Counted from the first letter of the stretch, positions 6,994 through 14,373 are shown. The stretch: 14,572 bases of DNA from an uncultured Eubacteriales bacterium (GCA_902772685.1 CACYBO010000121.1:1-14572); one strand, 5' to 3'. Notes: generated from the letters alone by a model not told the origin. A program made the numbers and translations.

Positions 6994-7893
6994 TTAGAAT
7001 TCTACAGGATCCCATCCTTCATCCTGATACTTTGTCACTTCAAGGCCAGTAGCCTTAACATAGTTTGCGACAGCTTCCGTCCTGGCGGCGTTCATCGTCT
7101 CATCATCTGAACTTACCTTCATGAACTCATCATACTTGTCGCCGAAGATCTTCTTAGCGGTCGGTTCAAATTCACTGCCGTCGCCTACCTGTTCGAAGCT
7201 CTCTACTTTGTAGTAGTCGCCGTCCTTGACAAGATGCATCTTTCCTGGATGGCTGCCGCCTGACTGCATCTTCAGTGTATCCCCTTCGACTGTGTAGTTA
7301 TAGATCTCAAACTCTCCAATCACATCAACAGAACCATCTTCATTATCGACTCTGTCAATGATATATACAGCCGGAATGCTGACTACGCCTTCTTCCGGTT
7401 CATACTGCTTTGCAATTTCCGTTGCCATGTACTCATATACCGCACCTTCAACCGGATCTTCTCCCATGTAGCCATATCCGCCCCAGAATTTTGTTTCTTC
7501 TGCAGCCTCTGTATTCTCTTCTGTTGAAGTGCCTTCACTCTGTTTTTCGAAAGTAAGCTTGACGCCGATGATCTTCGCAGAGATCGTGTCGCCGTCCGCC
7601 TTGAACTTCAGCTTCATGTCTCCCTTCGTCTTGAATCCCTCATCTGTTGGCTCCCATGTGAACTCAGATGTTTCATCCCCATTTGAAATGGTTCCTGTTC
7701 CGTCCTCGTTAATGGTAAGAATCCAGTCTTCCTCCACCGCTTCTGATTCATCTGCGAGTGACATGTCCGTAGCCTTCCATGTACCAACATACGGGCTGTC
7801 AGAATTATCAGCATCACCGCCACCGCATCCCGTAAATGCGAATACTGTCAGTGCCATAATAGCAGCTACAGCAAACATTGTTATTTTTTTCAT
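6994..7893 (-). CDS. Two-part lipoprotein of unknown function
   Basis: A 299-residue lipoprotein: signal peptide, lipobox FTGC with C23, then a Gly/Asp-rich linker. Residues about 35-118 form a beta-rich segment beginning YVGTWKATDM and containing DWILTINEDGTGTI, in the style of lipocalin-like domains of Firmicute lipoproteins. A Glu/Thr linker (about 119-133) leads to a second region (134-299) starting KFWGGYGYMGEDPVEGAVYEY, which is unrelated to anything I recognise. The protein is strongly acidic. GGGAGG lies nine bases before the ATG. The 86-base gap upstream is the largest in the operon and holds a -10-like TATAAT, so this gene and brnQ may also be expressed separately. A role as a substrate-binding or sensing partner of the carrier is only a guess from position. 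Confidence 0.8.
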   Translation of the reverse strand: MKKITMFAVAAIMALTVFAFTGCGGGDADNSDSPYVGTWKATDMSLADESEAVEEDWILTINEDGTGTISNGDETSEFTWEPTDEGFKTKGDMKLKFKADGDTISAKIIGVKLTFEKQSEGTSTEENTEAAEETKFWGGYGYMGEDPVEGAVYEYMATEIAKQYEPEEGVVSIPAVYIIDRVDNEDGSVDVIGEFEIYNYTVEGDTLKMQSGGSHPGKMHLVKDGDYYKVESFEQVGDGSEFEPTAKKIFGDKYDEFMKVSSDDETMNAARTEAVANYVKATGLEVTKYQDEGWDPVEF

Positions 7894-7937
7894 TGTTTAA
7901 TTCCTCCCTCCGGAAAAGATGTATTTATTCTATCATA

Positions 7938-7943
7938 ATTATA
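7938..7943 (-). promoter_or_regulatory. Possible internal promoter (-10 element)
   Basis: The minus strand has TATAAT at 7938-7943, within the 8-bp palindrome ATAATTAT (7936-7943). The -35 position is AT-rich and a poor match (ATATTT at 7961-7966). It would drive the lipoprotein and brnQ. Confidence 0.35.
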
Positions 7944-7979
7944 AGATGCTCAGAACCATAAAATATATTCACAGAACGG

Positions 7980-8546
7980 TTAACCCTCCATTTTGCAGAT
8001 ATCACATTCTATACACTGCTCCAGTATCTTCTCGGCATCAGCGCCCTCGATATCAAGACCCGTTGCTTTGATCAGCTGCACATTCATAATTCCATAATAG
8101 CCATTGGCAAGCGCCTGAATATAACCGTACCCATACTCTTCTGGCGCATAATCTCCGCCGGCGGTCATGACATAGTACAGCATTTTCGCCTTGCACAGTC
8201 CCTTCGGGATTCCTTCAGGCGTATACACAAACGTAATTCCGTTAACAGTGACCTTCTCCATATACTGCTTCAGTGACGCAGGGAATGATAAATCCCAATA
8301 GGGGGCCGCAATTACGATCACATCCGCTGCCGCAAACTGCCTGGCAAGGGTAAACATCTCATGATCGAATGCGCCCTCTTCTATGAGCCGGTCTCTTTGC
8401 GTCAGAAATGCTTCGTCGGATATTTCAAACGGCGTATCTTCCAGGCGCACCTCCTGGATTTCATCGTCAAACTTCCGCAGAAGCGCCTGCGCCAGCCTTT
8501 CGGTTCGCGAATCCCGGCGCACGCATGAATCAATATATAAAATCAT
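7980..8546 (-). CDS. Flavodoxin-fold NAD(P)H-dependent oxidoreductase (azoreductase/quinone reductase type)
   Basis: The product is 188 residues from the ATG at 8544-8546, preceded by AGGAG at 8557-8561. An in-frame ATG at 8598-8600 lies inside gadB and would add an odd basic tail, so it is rejected. The fold is shown by a first strand MILYIDSCVRRDSRTERLA, the block IAAPYWDLSFPASLKQYMEKV (79-99), which resembles the FMN-contacting block of azoreductases and NAD(P)H:quinone reductases, and MTAGGDY (127-133). Such enzymes reduce quinones, azo dyes or other acceptors with FMN. The C-terminus carries C178, C181 and C184 in a CxxCxxC pattern, which is not typical of textbook azoreductases. It starts 16 bases after the gadB stop and is certainly cotranscribed with it. 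The physiological acceptor is unknown. Confidence 0.83.
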   Translation of the reverse strand: MILYIDSCVRRDSRTERLAQALLRKFDDEIQEVRLEDTPFEISDEAFLTQRDRLIEEGAFDHEMFTLARQFAAADVIVIAAPYWDLSFPASLKQYMEKVTVNGITFVYTPEGIPKGLCKAKMLYYVMTAGGDYAPEEYGYGYIQALANGYYGIMNVQLIKATGLDIEGADAEKILEQCIECDICKMEG

Positions 8547-8562
8547 CCTCTTTCTTCTCCTA

Positions 8563-9999
8563 TTAGTATGTGAATCCGTAACGGCCGGATTTCTTCTCAT
8601 TGCACAGAATATGAGCTTCTTTCAGATCCTCCAGACACTGCTGGAAATCATTTATGAACGCTTCCGTCAAGGTAAAAGTCAGATCCGCCCTGCAGACGAT
8701 TCTCTGAACAGTCACATCCTCTGCGCCCTCCGGGAGCGGATAAGCAGGCACCTGCCACCCATGCATCTGAAGCCGGTCTGACAGATCATACAGGTTCCAG
8801 ACGACAGGCGTTCCATCACTGTACTTCGCGTCTTTTTTCAATGTATAGCAAACGATCGGCGTACGTTTTCCCTGATTGTACATGTCGAACAGCCCGCTTT
8901 CTGCAATGGCGTCGCCAATCATACTCGCGTTTTCCTGTGTCTTCAGATGAGTCAGCTTGTAACCCTCCCATCCAAGCCGGAGGAAATTGTAATACTGACC
9001 GACGATCTGGCTGGCGCTGCGGGAGAAGTTGATAGCCATAGTCGGCATTTCACCGCCGAGATAACTAACCTCAAATATCAGTTCCTCCGGCAGATACTCT
9101 CTGTCTCTCCAGATAATCCAGCCAACTCCCGGATAAGTCAAACCGTACTTATGCCCTGATGTGGAAATCGAGACTACATTTGGCAGACGGAAATCCCACT
9201 GCAGCTCCGGTTCCGTAAATGGCGTCAGCATACCGCCGCATGCTCCGTCAATATGGATCACCAGCTGCGGACGATCGGTATGAGTCCTGTTATACTCTTC
9301 AACCAGTGCATTCAATCCCTTGATATTATCGTAATCGCCGGAGTATGTGGTTCCCTGGATACCAACTATTCCTATTGTATGGTCATCTACATAATCAAGC
9401 ACATGATCCAGATCCAGCGAAAGTTTATCCTTTGTTACCGGAACGGTACGCAGTTCCACATCCCAGTATACGCAGAACTTCTCCCAACAGACCTGATATG
9501 CAGAGCTGATCACCAGATTTGGGCGCGGTTTGAGTGTTTCTACATCGATTCCCATTTCCCTTGCCTGATTTCTCCAGCGGAATTTCATTGCCATTCCCGC
9601 AAGCATACAGGCCTCACTGGATCCGACAGTTGACGTTCCCAGATACTCGCCTTCTTTTGGAGCATGCCACAGATCTGCCAGAATATTTACACAGCGGTTT
9701 TCCAGTTCCGCGGTCTGCGGATATTCTGATTTGTCAATCGCATTCTTGTCCAGTGTTTCTGCCATCAGCTCAGTAGCTGCTTTCTCCATATGTGTCTGGC
9801 AGAATGTCGCCATATTCATTCTGGAATTCCCCTCATCCAAGAGCAGACTCTCGATCAGCCCCTTCGCTGCCTCCGATGGCATTGACAGTTTATTCAGTTT
9901 GTACTTCGGAATCTCCAATTGATGTTTTTTCTGTCCGATTCCGATGGCCAGTCCTCTTGCATGATGAAGTCTCTGTTTGTTTCTCTCCCCGTACAGCAT
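8563..9999 (-). CDS. gadB: Glutamate decarboxylase (PLP-dependent)
   Basis: This 478-residue protein aligns by eye along its whole length with E. coli GadA/GadB (466 residues). It converts L-glutamate plus a proton to GABA and CO2 in the cytoplasm. Diagnostic blocks are MATFCQT (63-69), WHAP (111-114), GTSTVGSSEACML (121-133, cofactor phosphate binding), HIDGACGG (249-256, D251 contacts the pyridine nitrogen), and SISTSGHKYGL (277-287), where K284 is the Schiff-base lysine. INFSR follows further on. The C-terminus ends GRYGFTY, so the penultimate His of E. coli GadB, which closes the site at neutral pH, is missing. AAGGAG (10007-10012) lies seven bases before the ATG. No gadC antiporter or gad regulator is in the window. 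Confidence 0.96.
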   Translation of the reverse strand: MLYGERNKQRLHHARGLAIGIGQKKHQLEIPKYKLNKLSMPSEAAKGLIESLLLDEGNSRMNMATFCQTHMEKAATELMAETLDKNAIDKSEYPQTAELENRCVNILADLWHAPKEGEYLGTSTVGSSEACMLAGMAMKFRWRNQAREMGIDVETLKPRPNLVISSAYQVCWEKFCVYWDVELRTVPVTKDKLSLDLDHVLDYVDDHTIGIVGIQGTTYSGDYDNIKGLNALVEEYNRTHTDRPQLVIHIDGACGGMLTPFTEPELQWDFRLPNVVSISTSGHKYGLTYPGVGWIIWRDREYLPEELIFEVSYLGGEMPTMAINFSRSASQIVGQYYNFLRLGWEGYKLTHLKTQENASMIGDAIAESGLFDMYNQGKRTPIVCYTLKKDAKYSDGTPVVWNLYDLSDRLQMHGWQVPAYPLPEGAEDVTVQRIVCRADLTFTLTEAFINDFQQCLEDLKEAHILCNEKKSGRYGFTY

Positions 10000-10058
10000 C
10001 TGTTTTCTCCTTATCTATTCATATACAGCATTATTCTGCAACTTATTGTTCCATAGCG

Positions 10059-10283
10059 TCAGTAGATTTTTTGCACATCTTCTGGTCTGAGTCCGTTTGC
10101 CTCGCAGAAATCAAACAGGTCTGACGGCGTTCTGATCAGCATCAGCTCCGTCAGCTGTCCTGTCTTCCTGTCTTTTCCGCAAAGCACCTGTTCGCCCGTG
10201 CAGATGCTGCATCTGAGCACCGGCACGCACTCATCCGGGGAAATATGCGGAATGTCGTTGTTTTTTTTCTTAAATATACCCAT
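10059..10283 (-). CDS. Small Cys-rich protein of unknown function
   Basis: A 74-residue soluble protein. It begins with a basic MGIFKKKN and has C19, C25, C28 and C35 in the pattern C-x5-C-x2-C-x6-C (CSICTGEQVLC), followed by KDRKTGQLTELMLIRT and a helical tail (DLFDFCEANGLRPEDVQKIY). The Cys spacing would suit a small metal site. I do not recognise the family. The ATG is two bases after the esterase stop, so translation is coupled, and there is no strong SD of its own. The gene lies 59 bases before gadB. Coding is credible because of this coupling, the ordered sequence and the absence of a competing gene. Confidence 0.7.
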   Translation of the reverse strand: MGIFKKKNNDIPHISPDECVPVLRCSICTGEQVLCGKDRKTGQLTELMLIRTPSDLFDFCEANGLRPEDVQKIY

Positions 10284-10285
10284 CT

Positions 10286-11080
10286 TTAATCCAATATATA
10301 CCTGAGCCCGCGGTCTATATACTCATTCCAGAAGAACCAGTCATGTCTGCCGGGGCCTTCTTCATAGTAGTGATCTACTCCCTCCTCTTTCAGGAAGTCT
10401 GCAAAAGCACGATTGACGCTGCAGAGATCATCTTCCGTTCCGCACGCCATATATATGAACGGAATCTTCTGACCGACTTCCTTCAGCTTTTGCAGCTGCA
10501 CCTTGGGATTCATATCCGATGTTATCAGTCGGTCCGGTTCTCCGAAGATATCCTGCGCCATTTTCAGAGGTATGGCATCTTCCGCGCCGACGCGCATCAT
10601 TTCCGCCATGTCCTCCGTGTGGATTGCTGAGGAAAGCGCAATGCTCGCCGAAAAAGTTTCCGGGAACGCCAGCGCCACATGAATCGCGCCGTATCCGCCC
10701 ATGGACAGTCCTCCGATCATCGTGTTCTCACGCTTCATTTCGATTCCAAACGTCGACTTAATATACTCCGGCAGTTCTTTACCGATGAATGTGCAGTAAT
10801 CGCCTCCTTCGTATCCTCGGTCCAGGTAGAACGAATTTCCTGTGGTCGGCATGAACACATTCAAATTATACTGAATCGCGATTTGCTGTGCAACGCCTCC
10901 ATATAGCCAGTCCGTATCTGTTCCTGTCAGCCCGTGAAGCAGGATCAGATTCCGGGCATCGTGCTCATAATGGCGCAGATCCCGCACTTCATCCATTTCC
11001 ACGTCATTCGGGAGCACAAAGGAGAAATTCATATGCTGCATGGTTGCTTTTGCATGAAACTCTATTCTTCCGGTTGCCAC
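10286..11080 (-). CDS. EstA/esterase D-type serine esterase (alpha/beta hydrolase)
   Basis: A 264-residue cytoplasmic alpha/beta hydrolase of the putative-esterase (esterase D, PF00756-type) family, close in style to lactic-acid-bacterial tributyrin esterase EstA. Residues visible are LLHGLTG (47-53, oxyanion region), nucleophile S126 in GGLSMGGYGA, acidic D217 or D218 in CGTEDDL, and H246 in GRHDWFFW. It has no signal peptide. It should hydrolyse short-chain acyl esters; family members also include S-formylglutathione hydrolase. The start is GTG (11078-11080) with AAGGAG nine bases upstream. That SD overlaps the end of the EamA gene, leaving a six-base gap, and the stop is two bases before the next ATG, so the three genes are translationally coupled. 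The substrate is unknown. Confidence 0.88.
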   Translation of the reverse strand: MATGRIEFHAKATMQHMNFSFVLPNDVEMDEVRDLRHYEHDARNLILLHGLTGTDTDWLYGGVAQQIAIQYNLNVFMPTTGNSFYLDRGYEGGDYCTFIGKELPEYIKSTFGIEMKRENTMIGGLSMGGYGAIHVALAFPETFSASIALSSAIHTEDMAEMMRVGAEDAIPLKMAQDIFGEPDRLITSDMNPKVQLQKLKEVGQKIPFIYMACGTEDDLCSVNRAFADFLKEEGVDHYYEEGPGRHDWFFWNEYIDRGLRYILD

Positions 11081-11086
11081 TGTTGC

Positions 11087-11998
11087 TCACTCCTTTCCTA
11101 CCGGGATCATATCCGCCAACTGCACGATCACAAAGGCTGCCATCATCAGCGCGCAGCCCAGAATCTCCCGGCCGCTCATGTGCTCTCCCAGAAACAGCGC
11201 GCCGCACACGGCAGCGAACAGTGCTTCCAGGCTCATGATGATTGCCGCGACATGGGGTGCCGTGGTTCTCTGGCCGATTATTTCAAGCGTATACGCCGCC
11301 GCCACCTCCAGGATCCCCGTGTAGAGGATCGGGACCATGCAAGCGGCAATCGCCGTGACTGTCCAGGTTTCAAATCCAACGGCTACGAGCCCCGAAAGGA
11401 TTCCAGCGACAAGAAACTGCAGCATGGCAAGCCGAAGCGGTTCAGCGCGCACTGCATAATAATCGATCAGCAGCAGCTGCACGGCGTAAACGATCGCTGC
11501 TCCGATTTCCAGTCCATCCCCTAACTGGATCGTAAATGATTCTGTGATAGACAAGAGATATAATCCGATGACGGCAATGAAAATACCGGCCCAGGTAATC
11601 AAATTCAGCCTGCGCCTGAGAAAGATCATCAGAATCGGCACGATGACGATGTACAAAGACGTGATGAACCCTGCCTTTCCGGCAGTGGTGTAGACCAGTC
11701 CGACCTGCTGGAACGACCCTCCGCCGAACTGCGTGAGTCCGCAGAGCAGGCTTCCGATCAGCAGCGTTCTGTCTTTCAGGATCGGCTTCTGCCCGGCTGC
11801 CTGGTCCTGCCCGTTCTTCCCACCTGCTCTGCTGAAAAACAAAATGACAGGGATCAGGACAAGCGCTCCGATCGTGAATCGAAAGAAGCCAAACAGGAAT
11901 GGACCGATATGATCCATCCCCATCTTTTGAAAAATCATGGCTGATCCCCATATGAGCGCTGTCAAAAATAGGCATGCCTCGCCCTTATATTTCTTCAA
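11087..11998 (-). CDS. EamA/DMT-superfamily transporter
   Basis: A 303-residue membrane protein with ten hydrophobic segments arranged as two EamA repeats (about 1-140 and 155-295). The N-terminus KGEACLFLTALIWGSAMIFQKMG is the characteristic first helix, and FFRFTIGALVLIPV the second. The family exports amino acids and other metabolites or drugs; specificity is not predictable here. The start is TTG at 11996-11998. AGAGG lies nine bases upstream, an in-frame TAG sits 33 bases before it, and the next ATG would delete the first helix. It is 47 bases after the DUF3830 gene and six bases before the esterase. In a decarboxylase operon it is a candidate efflux route for a product. Confidence 0.88.
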   Translation of the reverse strand: MKKYKGEACLFLTALIWGSAMIFQKMGMDHIGPFLFGFFRFTIGALVLIPVILFFSRAGGKNGQDQAAGQKPILKDRTLLIGSLLCGLTQFGGGSFQQVGLVYTTAGKAGFITSLYIVIVPILMIFLRRRLNLITWAGIFIAVIGLYLLSITESFTIQLGDGLEIGAAIVYAVQLLLIDYYAVRAEPLRLAMLQFLVAGILSGLVAVGFETWTVTAIAACMVPILYTGILEVAAAYTLEIIGQRTTAPHVAAIIMSLEALFAAVCGALFLGEHMSGREILGCALMMAAFVIVQLADMIPVGKE

Positions 11999-12045
11999 AC
12001 TGCTTTTCCTCTTCCTTGACTTGCTACCCTATTTGGCTGTGCTTG

Positions 12046-12459
12046 TTATACGATTTCAATATTGACAGGCTGTGCGCCTTCATAGAGCACCTTTCTGCCA
12101 AAGTCATACAACGCGTCCAGACCTTCTGTTATAGTGAGAAAATGGTTCCCCGAAAGCTGACCGTGCATACTGGAAAAACAGCATCTGCCATATGCGAGGA
12201 TAATTTCCATTTCACTGATGCCACCCGGGTATAACAGCATCTCTCCCTTTGACGGATGAGATGTATGGTTCTCGTAGTCCAGCCCAAGCCGTAGATTGCC
12301 GTATGGGATCCATACGCCCTCGCCGCTCCATCTGACATGGATCATTTCACTTTTGAGCGGGAGCATTTTCTTGAAAGCTTCGCACGTCTTTGGTGCTTCC
12401 TCCTCCAATAGCTCCGCGATAAAACAATAATCACCTGAAGTAATTTTCACCTTTGTCAT
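12046..12459 (-). CDS. DUF3830 cyclophilin-like protein
   Basis: A 137-residue soluble protein. Family-like blocks are ELLEEEAPKTCEAFKKMLP (16-34), MIHVRWSGEGVWIPYG (39-54), LYPGGISEMEIILAYG (76-91) and LSGNHFLTI (102-110), which recall DUF3830 and related cyclophilin-like folds. The EEAPKT-F block echoes the start of cyclophilins, but no proline-isomerase active site is evident. Members often neighbour amidohydrolase or small-molecule catabolic genes; their biochemical role is not settled. AAAGGAG is eight bases before the ATG. The gene follows the lipoprotein by 64 bases and precedes the EamA gene by 47. Confidence 0.78.
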   Translation of the reverse strand: MTKVKITSGDYCFIAELLEEEAPKTCEAFKKMLPLKSEMIHVRWSGEGVWIPYGNLRLGLDYENHTSHPSKGEMLLYPGGISEMEIILAYGRCCFSSMHGQLSGNHFLTITEGLDALYDFGRKVLYEGAQPVNIEIV

Positions 12460-12523
12460 TTCAGCAGCTCCTTTCTCCCATTTGTCTATCCTGAAATCAA
12501 TCGCCGTCGATTTATACTATTCT

Positions 12524-13111
12524 TTACTCCAGTGGTTCCGTGGAAAACTCCACATAAAACAGCCAGTTCTTCCCGGTCAGTTTGCTTTTGTCATAGTCTG
12601 TGTCGAGTACAGCTGTGTCCACTGAATCGCTTCCGGTGTTCAGGATTCCCAGATAGATCTTCTGACCGTCTGCGATATCCTTGGACTCGGGCAGCGAAGT
12701 GAACAGTATGCCGTCCCCGTCCTTCGGATAACCCGAGAGCTGAATGTCTGAAGCGCGGCTGGTGTTGCCGTTAGCGGATACTCCTATGGTCGCTATTCCG
12801 TCCTTGCCGCAGAATCCGGCAACGCCTTCGGATGCTCCATCCAGCGCGATGCTCCCCTGTCCTTCATCTTTCACCAGCTTGCCGTCTTTGTAATACTCTA
12901 TTCCCAACTTCGCGGATTTGTAAGTTTCATCGACATCGAATCCTGCAAAGGCAGAAAAGTCTCCGGTCGAAAGGATCTCGATGGCGGCTTTTGCCTGCTG
13001 GTCTGATGTGTCCCAAGGACCAATCGTGTTCGTCGCCGACTTGGATCCGCACGCGCATAATGCAGCTATCAGTAATACGCTCAATAAGGTAATTGCTGCT
13101 TTTCTTTTCAT
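12524..13111 (-). CDS. Lipoprotein of unknown function
   Basis: A 195-residue exported lipoprotein: MKRKAAITLL signal, hydrophobic core, lipobox LCAC with C21, then a Ser/Thr/Asn linker. The mature part looks beta-rich. It includes SAKLGIEYYKDGKLVKDEGQ, Gly-rich segments (SIALDGASEGVAGFCGKDG) and a C-terminal KLTGKNWLFYVEFSTEPLE. I cannot assign a family. It is the first gene of the long operon, directly after a good promoter. GGAGG at 13124-13128 is 12 bases before the ATG, a little far. Two features set the operon start: an upstream terminator and a TACAATACA direct repeat in the leader. Confidence 0.78.
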   Translation of the reverse strand: MKRKAAITLLSVLLIAALCACGSKSATNTIGPWDTSDQQAKAAIEILSTGDFSAFAGFDVDETYKSAKLGIEYYKDGKLVKDEGQGSIALDGASEGVAGFCGKDGIATIGVSANGNTSRASDIQLSGYPKDGDGILFTSLPESKDIADGQKIYLGILNTGSDSVDTAVLDTDYDKSKLTGKNWLFYVEFSTEPLE

Positions 13112-13136
13112 GTCCGTCTTATACCTCCGTTTATAC

Positions 13137-13160
13137 TGTATTGTACTGAATTGTATTGTA
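13137..13160. repeat. Direct repeat TGTATTGTA, 15-bp period, over the promoter -10
   Basis: The 9-mer TGTATTGTA occurs at 13137-13145 and 13152-13160, one and a half helical turns apart. The second copy contains the -10 element; the first lies in the early transcribed leader. It could be an operator for a dimeric regulator, or a duplicated -10. Confidence 0.5.
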
Positions 13161-13184
13161 TCACATTGTTTCTGAGGAAAGCAA
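13155..13184 (-). promoter_or_regulatory. Sigma-A-type promoter of the nine-gene operon
   Basis: On the minus strand TTGCTT (13179-13184) and TACAAT (13155-13160) are 18 bases apart. The -10 is extended by an upstream TG (TGATACAAT). Transcription would start about 35-40 bases before the lipoprotein ATG. The -35 begins in the last base of the preceding terminator stem. Confidence 0.6.
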
Positions 13185-13210
13185 AAGACGGCGGCGTTGC
13201 CACCGTCTTT
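13184..13210 (-). terminator. Rho-independent terminator after the AI-2E family gene
   Basis: A 12-bp stem (13184-13195 with 13199-13210, one G-T pair) has a three-base loop. On the minus strand it is followed by a T-rich tail, TTTTGCTTT. It lies 23 bases after the AI-2E family stop codon. Confidence 0.88.
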
Positions 13211-13233
13211 GATTTTTGATGTAACTGCAGAAT

Positions 13234-14373
13234 CTATTCCTGCTTTTCTATATCCGCATCAGCCTGTTTCGCTGCCTGTTTAGCGGCCTTGCTCCGCTGA
13301 AGATAAGGGAGTACTCCCTCTCGATATGAGAAATCACATATCGCGGCAACCGGTATCGCGAGCAGGATCCCGCCGATGCCAAAAGCGTTGCCCATCGTCA
13401 CGATTGCAATGAGAATCAGGAGGCCGGATACGCCGAGCGTGTTGCCGAAGAGTTTGGGCTTGATGATATAGCCGTCAGCAATCTGCAGAACCACAGTAAG
13501 CCCGATGAACATGACCGCATAGAGCGGATTCACCAAAAGCAGGATAAATCCGCCGAGCACCGCTCCAATTACCGGCCCGAATGTTGGAATGAGGTTGGTA
13601 ATGGCTGCGATGATAGAGATCAGACCCACATACGGCATCCGCAGGATCAACATGACAATTGCAGTGATCACACCGACGATTATGGCGTCCAGAAGGCTGA
13701 AAACCAAATAGCGGTTCAGGATACGATCGCAGCGTCTGATGAAGTACAGGACGCTGTTCAGTTTTTCATCCATTATCAGCGCTGACAGGAGTTCTTTTGC
13801 ATCTTTTTTGAGTGTTGCTTTTGCTGCAAGCAGATAGATCGCCAGCACTGCGCCGATGACAATATTGACTATACCTCTCGCAAAACCGGTCAGAAATGCC
13901 GTTATATTGCCTCCATATCCCTTCAGGAAGTTGATTGCCTGATCTGCCACTTCATTAGCACTTCCAGGTATATAAATCAAACTGGTGGCTCCCAGTTTCT
14001 CGAGAAACGCATGGATGTATTCCTGATAAGCCGGTGCATTGCTCACAAAGGATGTGATACTGCTTATCAGCTGCGGAACCAGGGTGAACCCCAGTACCAC
14101 GATGGCTGCCACAAATGTTGCAAAAGCAAGAATGACTGATACGCCCCAGCTTCCTTTCTTGAGATTTTTGAAAAATTTCCTCTCATACAGCATCGCCAGC
14201 GGATTCATCAGATAGGCGACGATACACCCGATTACCACCGTGTTGAAAAACCTTCCTAAGGTTTTCAGACCGCCGGCAATGGCAGGCAAATGCATCAGCA
14301 CAACATAAAGAACCACTGCGATACACAGTGCAACGGCGTAGGGATACCATTTTTTAGACTGCAGTTTCTTCAT
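13234..14373 (-). CDS. AI-2E family (TqsA/YdiK-type) membrane transporter
   Basis: A 379-residue polytopic membrane protein of the AI-2E (PF01594-type) family. An N-terminal helix pair (about 12-58) ends in IVAYLMNPLAMLYER. A long soluble segment follows (about 105-155 and 185-215), then the conserved C-terminal membrane block with AIIVGVITAIVMLILRMPY, ITNLIPTFGPVIGAVLGG and IADGYIIKPKLFGNTLGVSGLLIL. The family includes TqsA, linked to AI-2 export, and proteins linked to Na+/H+ antiport or sporulation, so the substrate is uncertain. The tail (358-379) is Ala/Lys/Gln-rich and probably helical. GGGAGG precedes the ATG by ten bases. It is a single-gene unit with its own promoter, operator-like dyad and terminator. 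Confidence 0.9.
   Translation of the reverse strand: MKKLQSKKWYPYAVALCIAVVLYVVLMHLPAIAGGLKTLGRFFNTVVIGCIVAYLMNPLAMLYERKFFKNLKKGSWGVSVILAFATFVAAIVVLGFTLVPQLISSITSFVSNAPAYQEYIHAFLEKLGATSLIYIPGSANEVADQAINFLKGYGGNITAFLTGFARGIVNIVIGAVLAIYLLAAKATLKKDAKELLSALIMDEKLNSVLYFIRRCDRILNRYLVFSLLDAIIVGVITAIVMLILRMPYVGLISIIAAITNLIPTFGPVIGAVLGGFILLLVNPLYAVMFIGLTVVLQIADGYIIKPKLFGNTLGVSGLLILIAIVTMGNAFGIGGILLAIPVAAICDFSYREGVLPYLQRSKAAKQAAKQADADIEKQE

Noticed and set aside
8547..8600. N-terminal extension of the oxidoreductase to an ATG at 8598-8600
   Set aside because: It would overlap gadB, adds a basic tail foreign to the fold, and the SD at 8557-8561 fits the ATG at 8544-8546.
10934..11524. Plus-strand open frame of 196 codons across the esterase/EamA junction
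   Set aside because: It spans two coupled genes in antisense; its His/Arg-rich composition is typical of a shadow frame.
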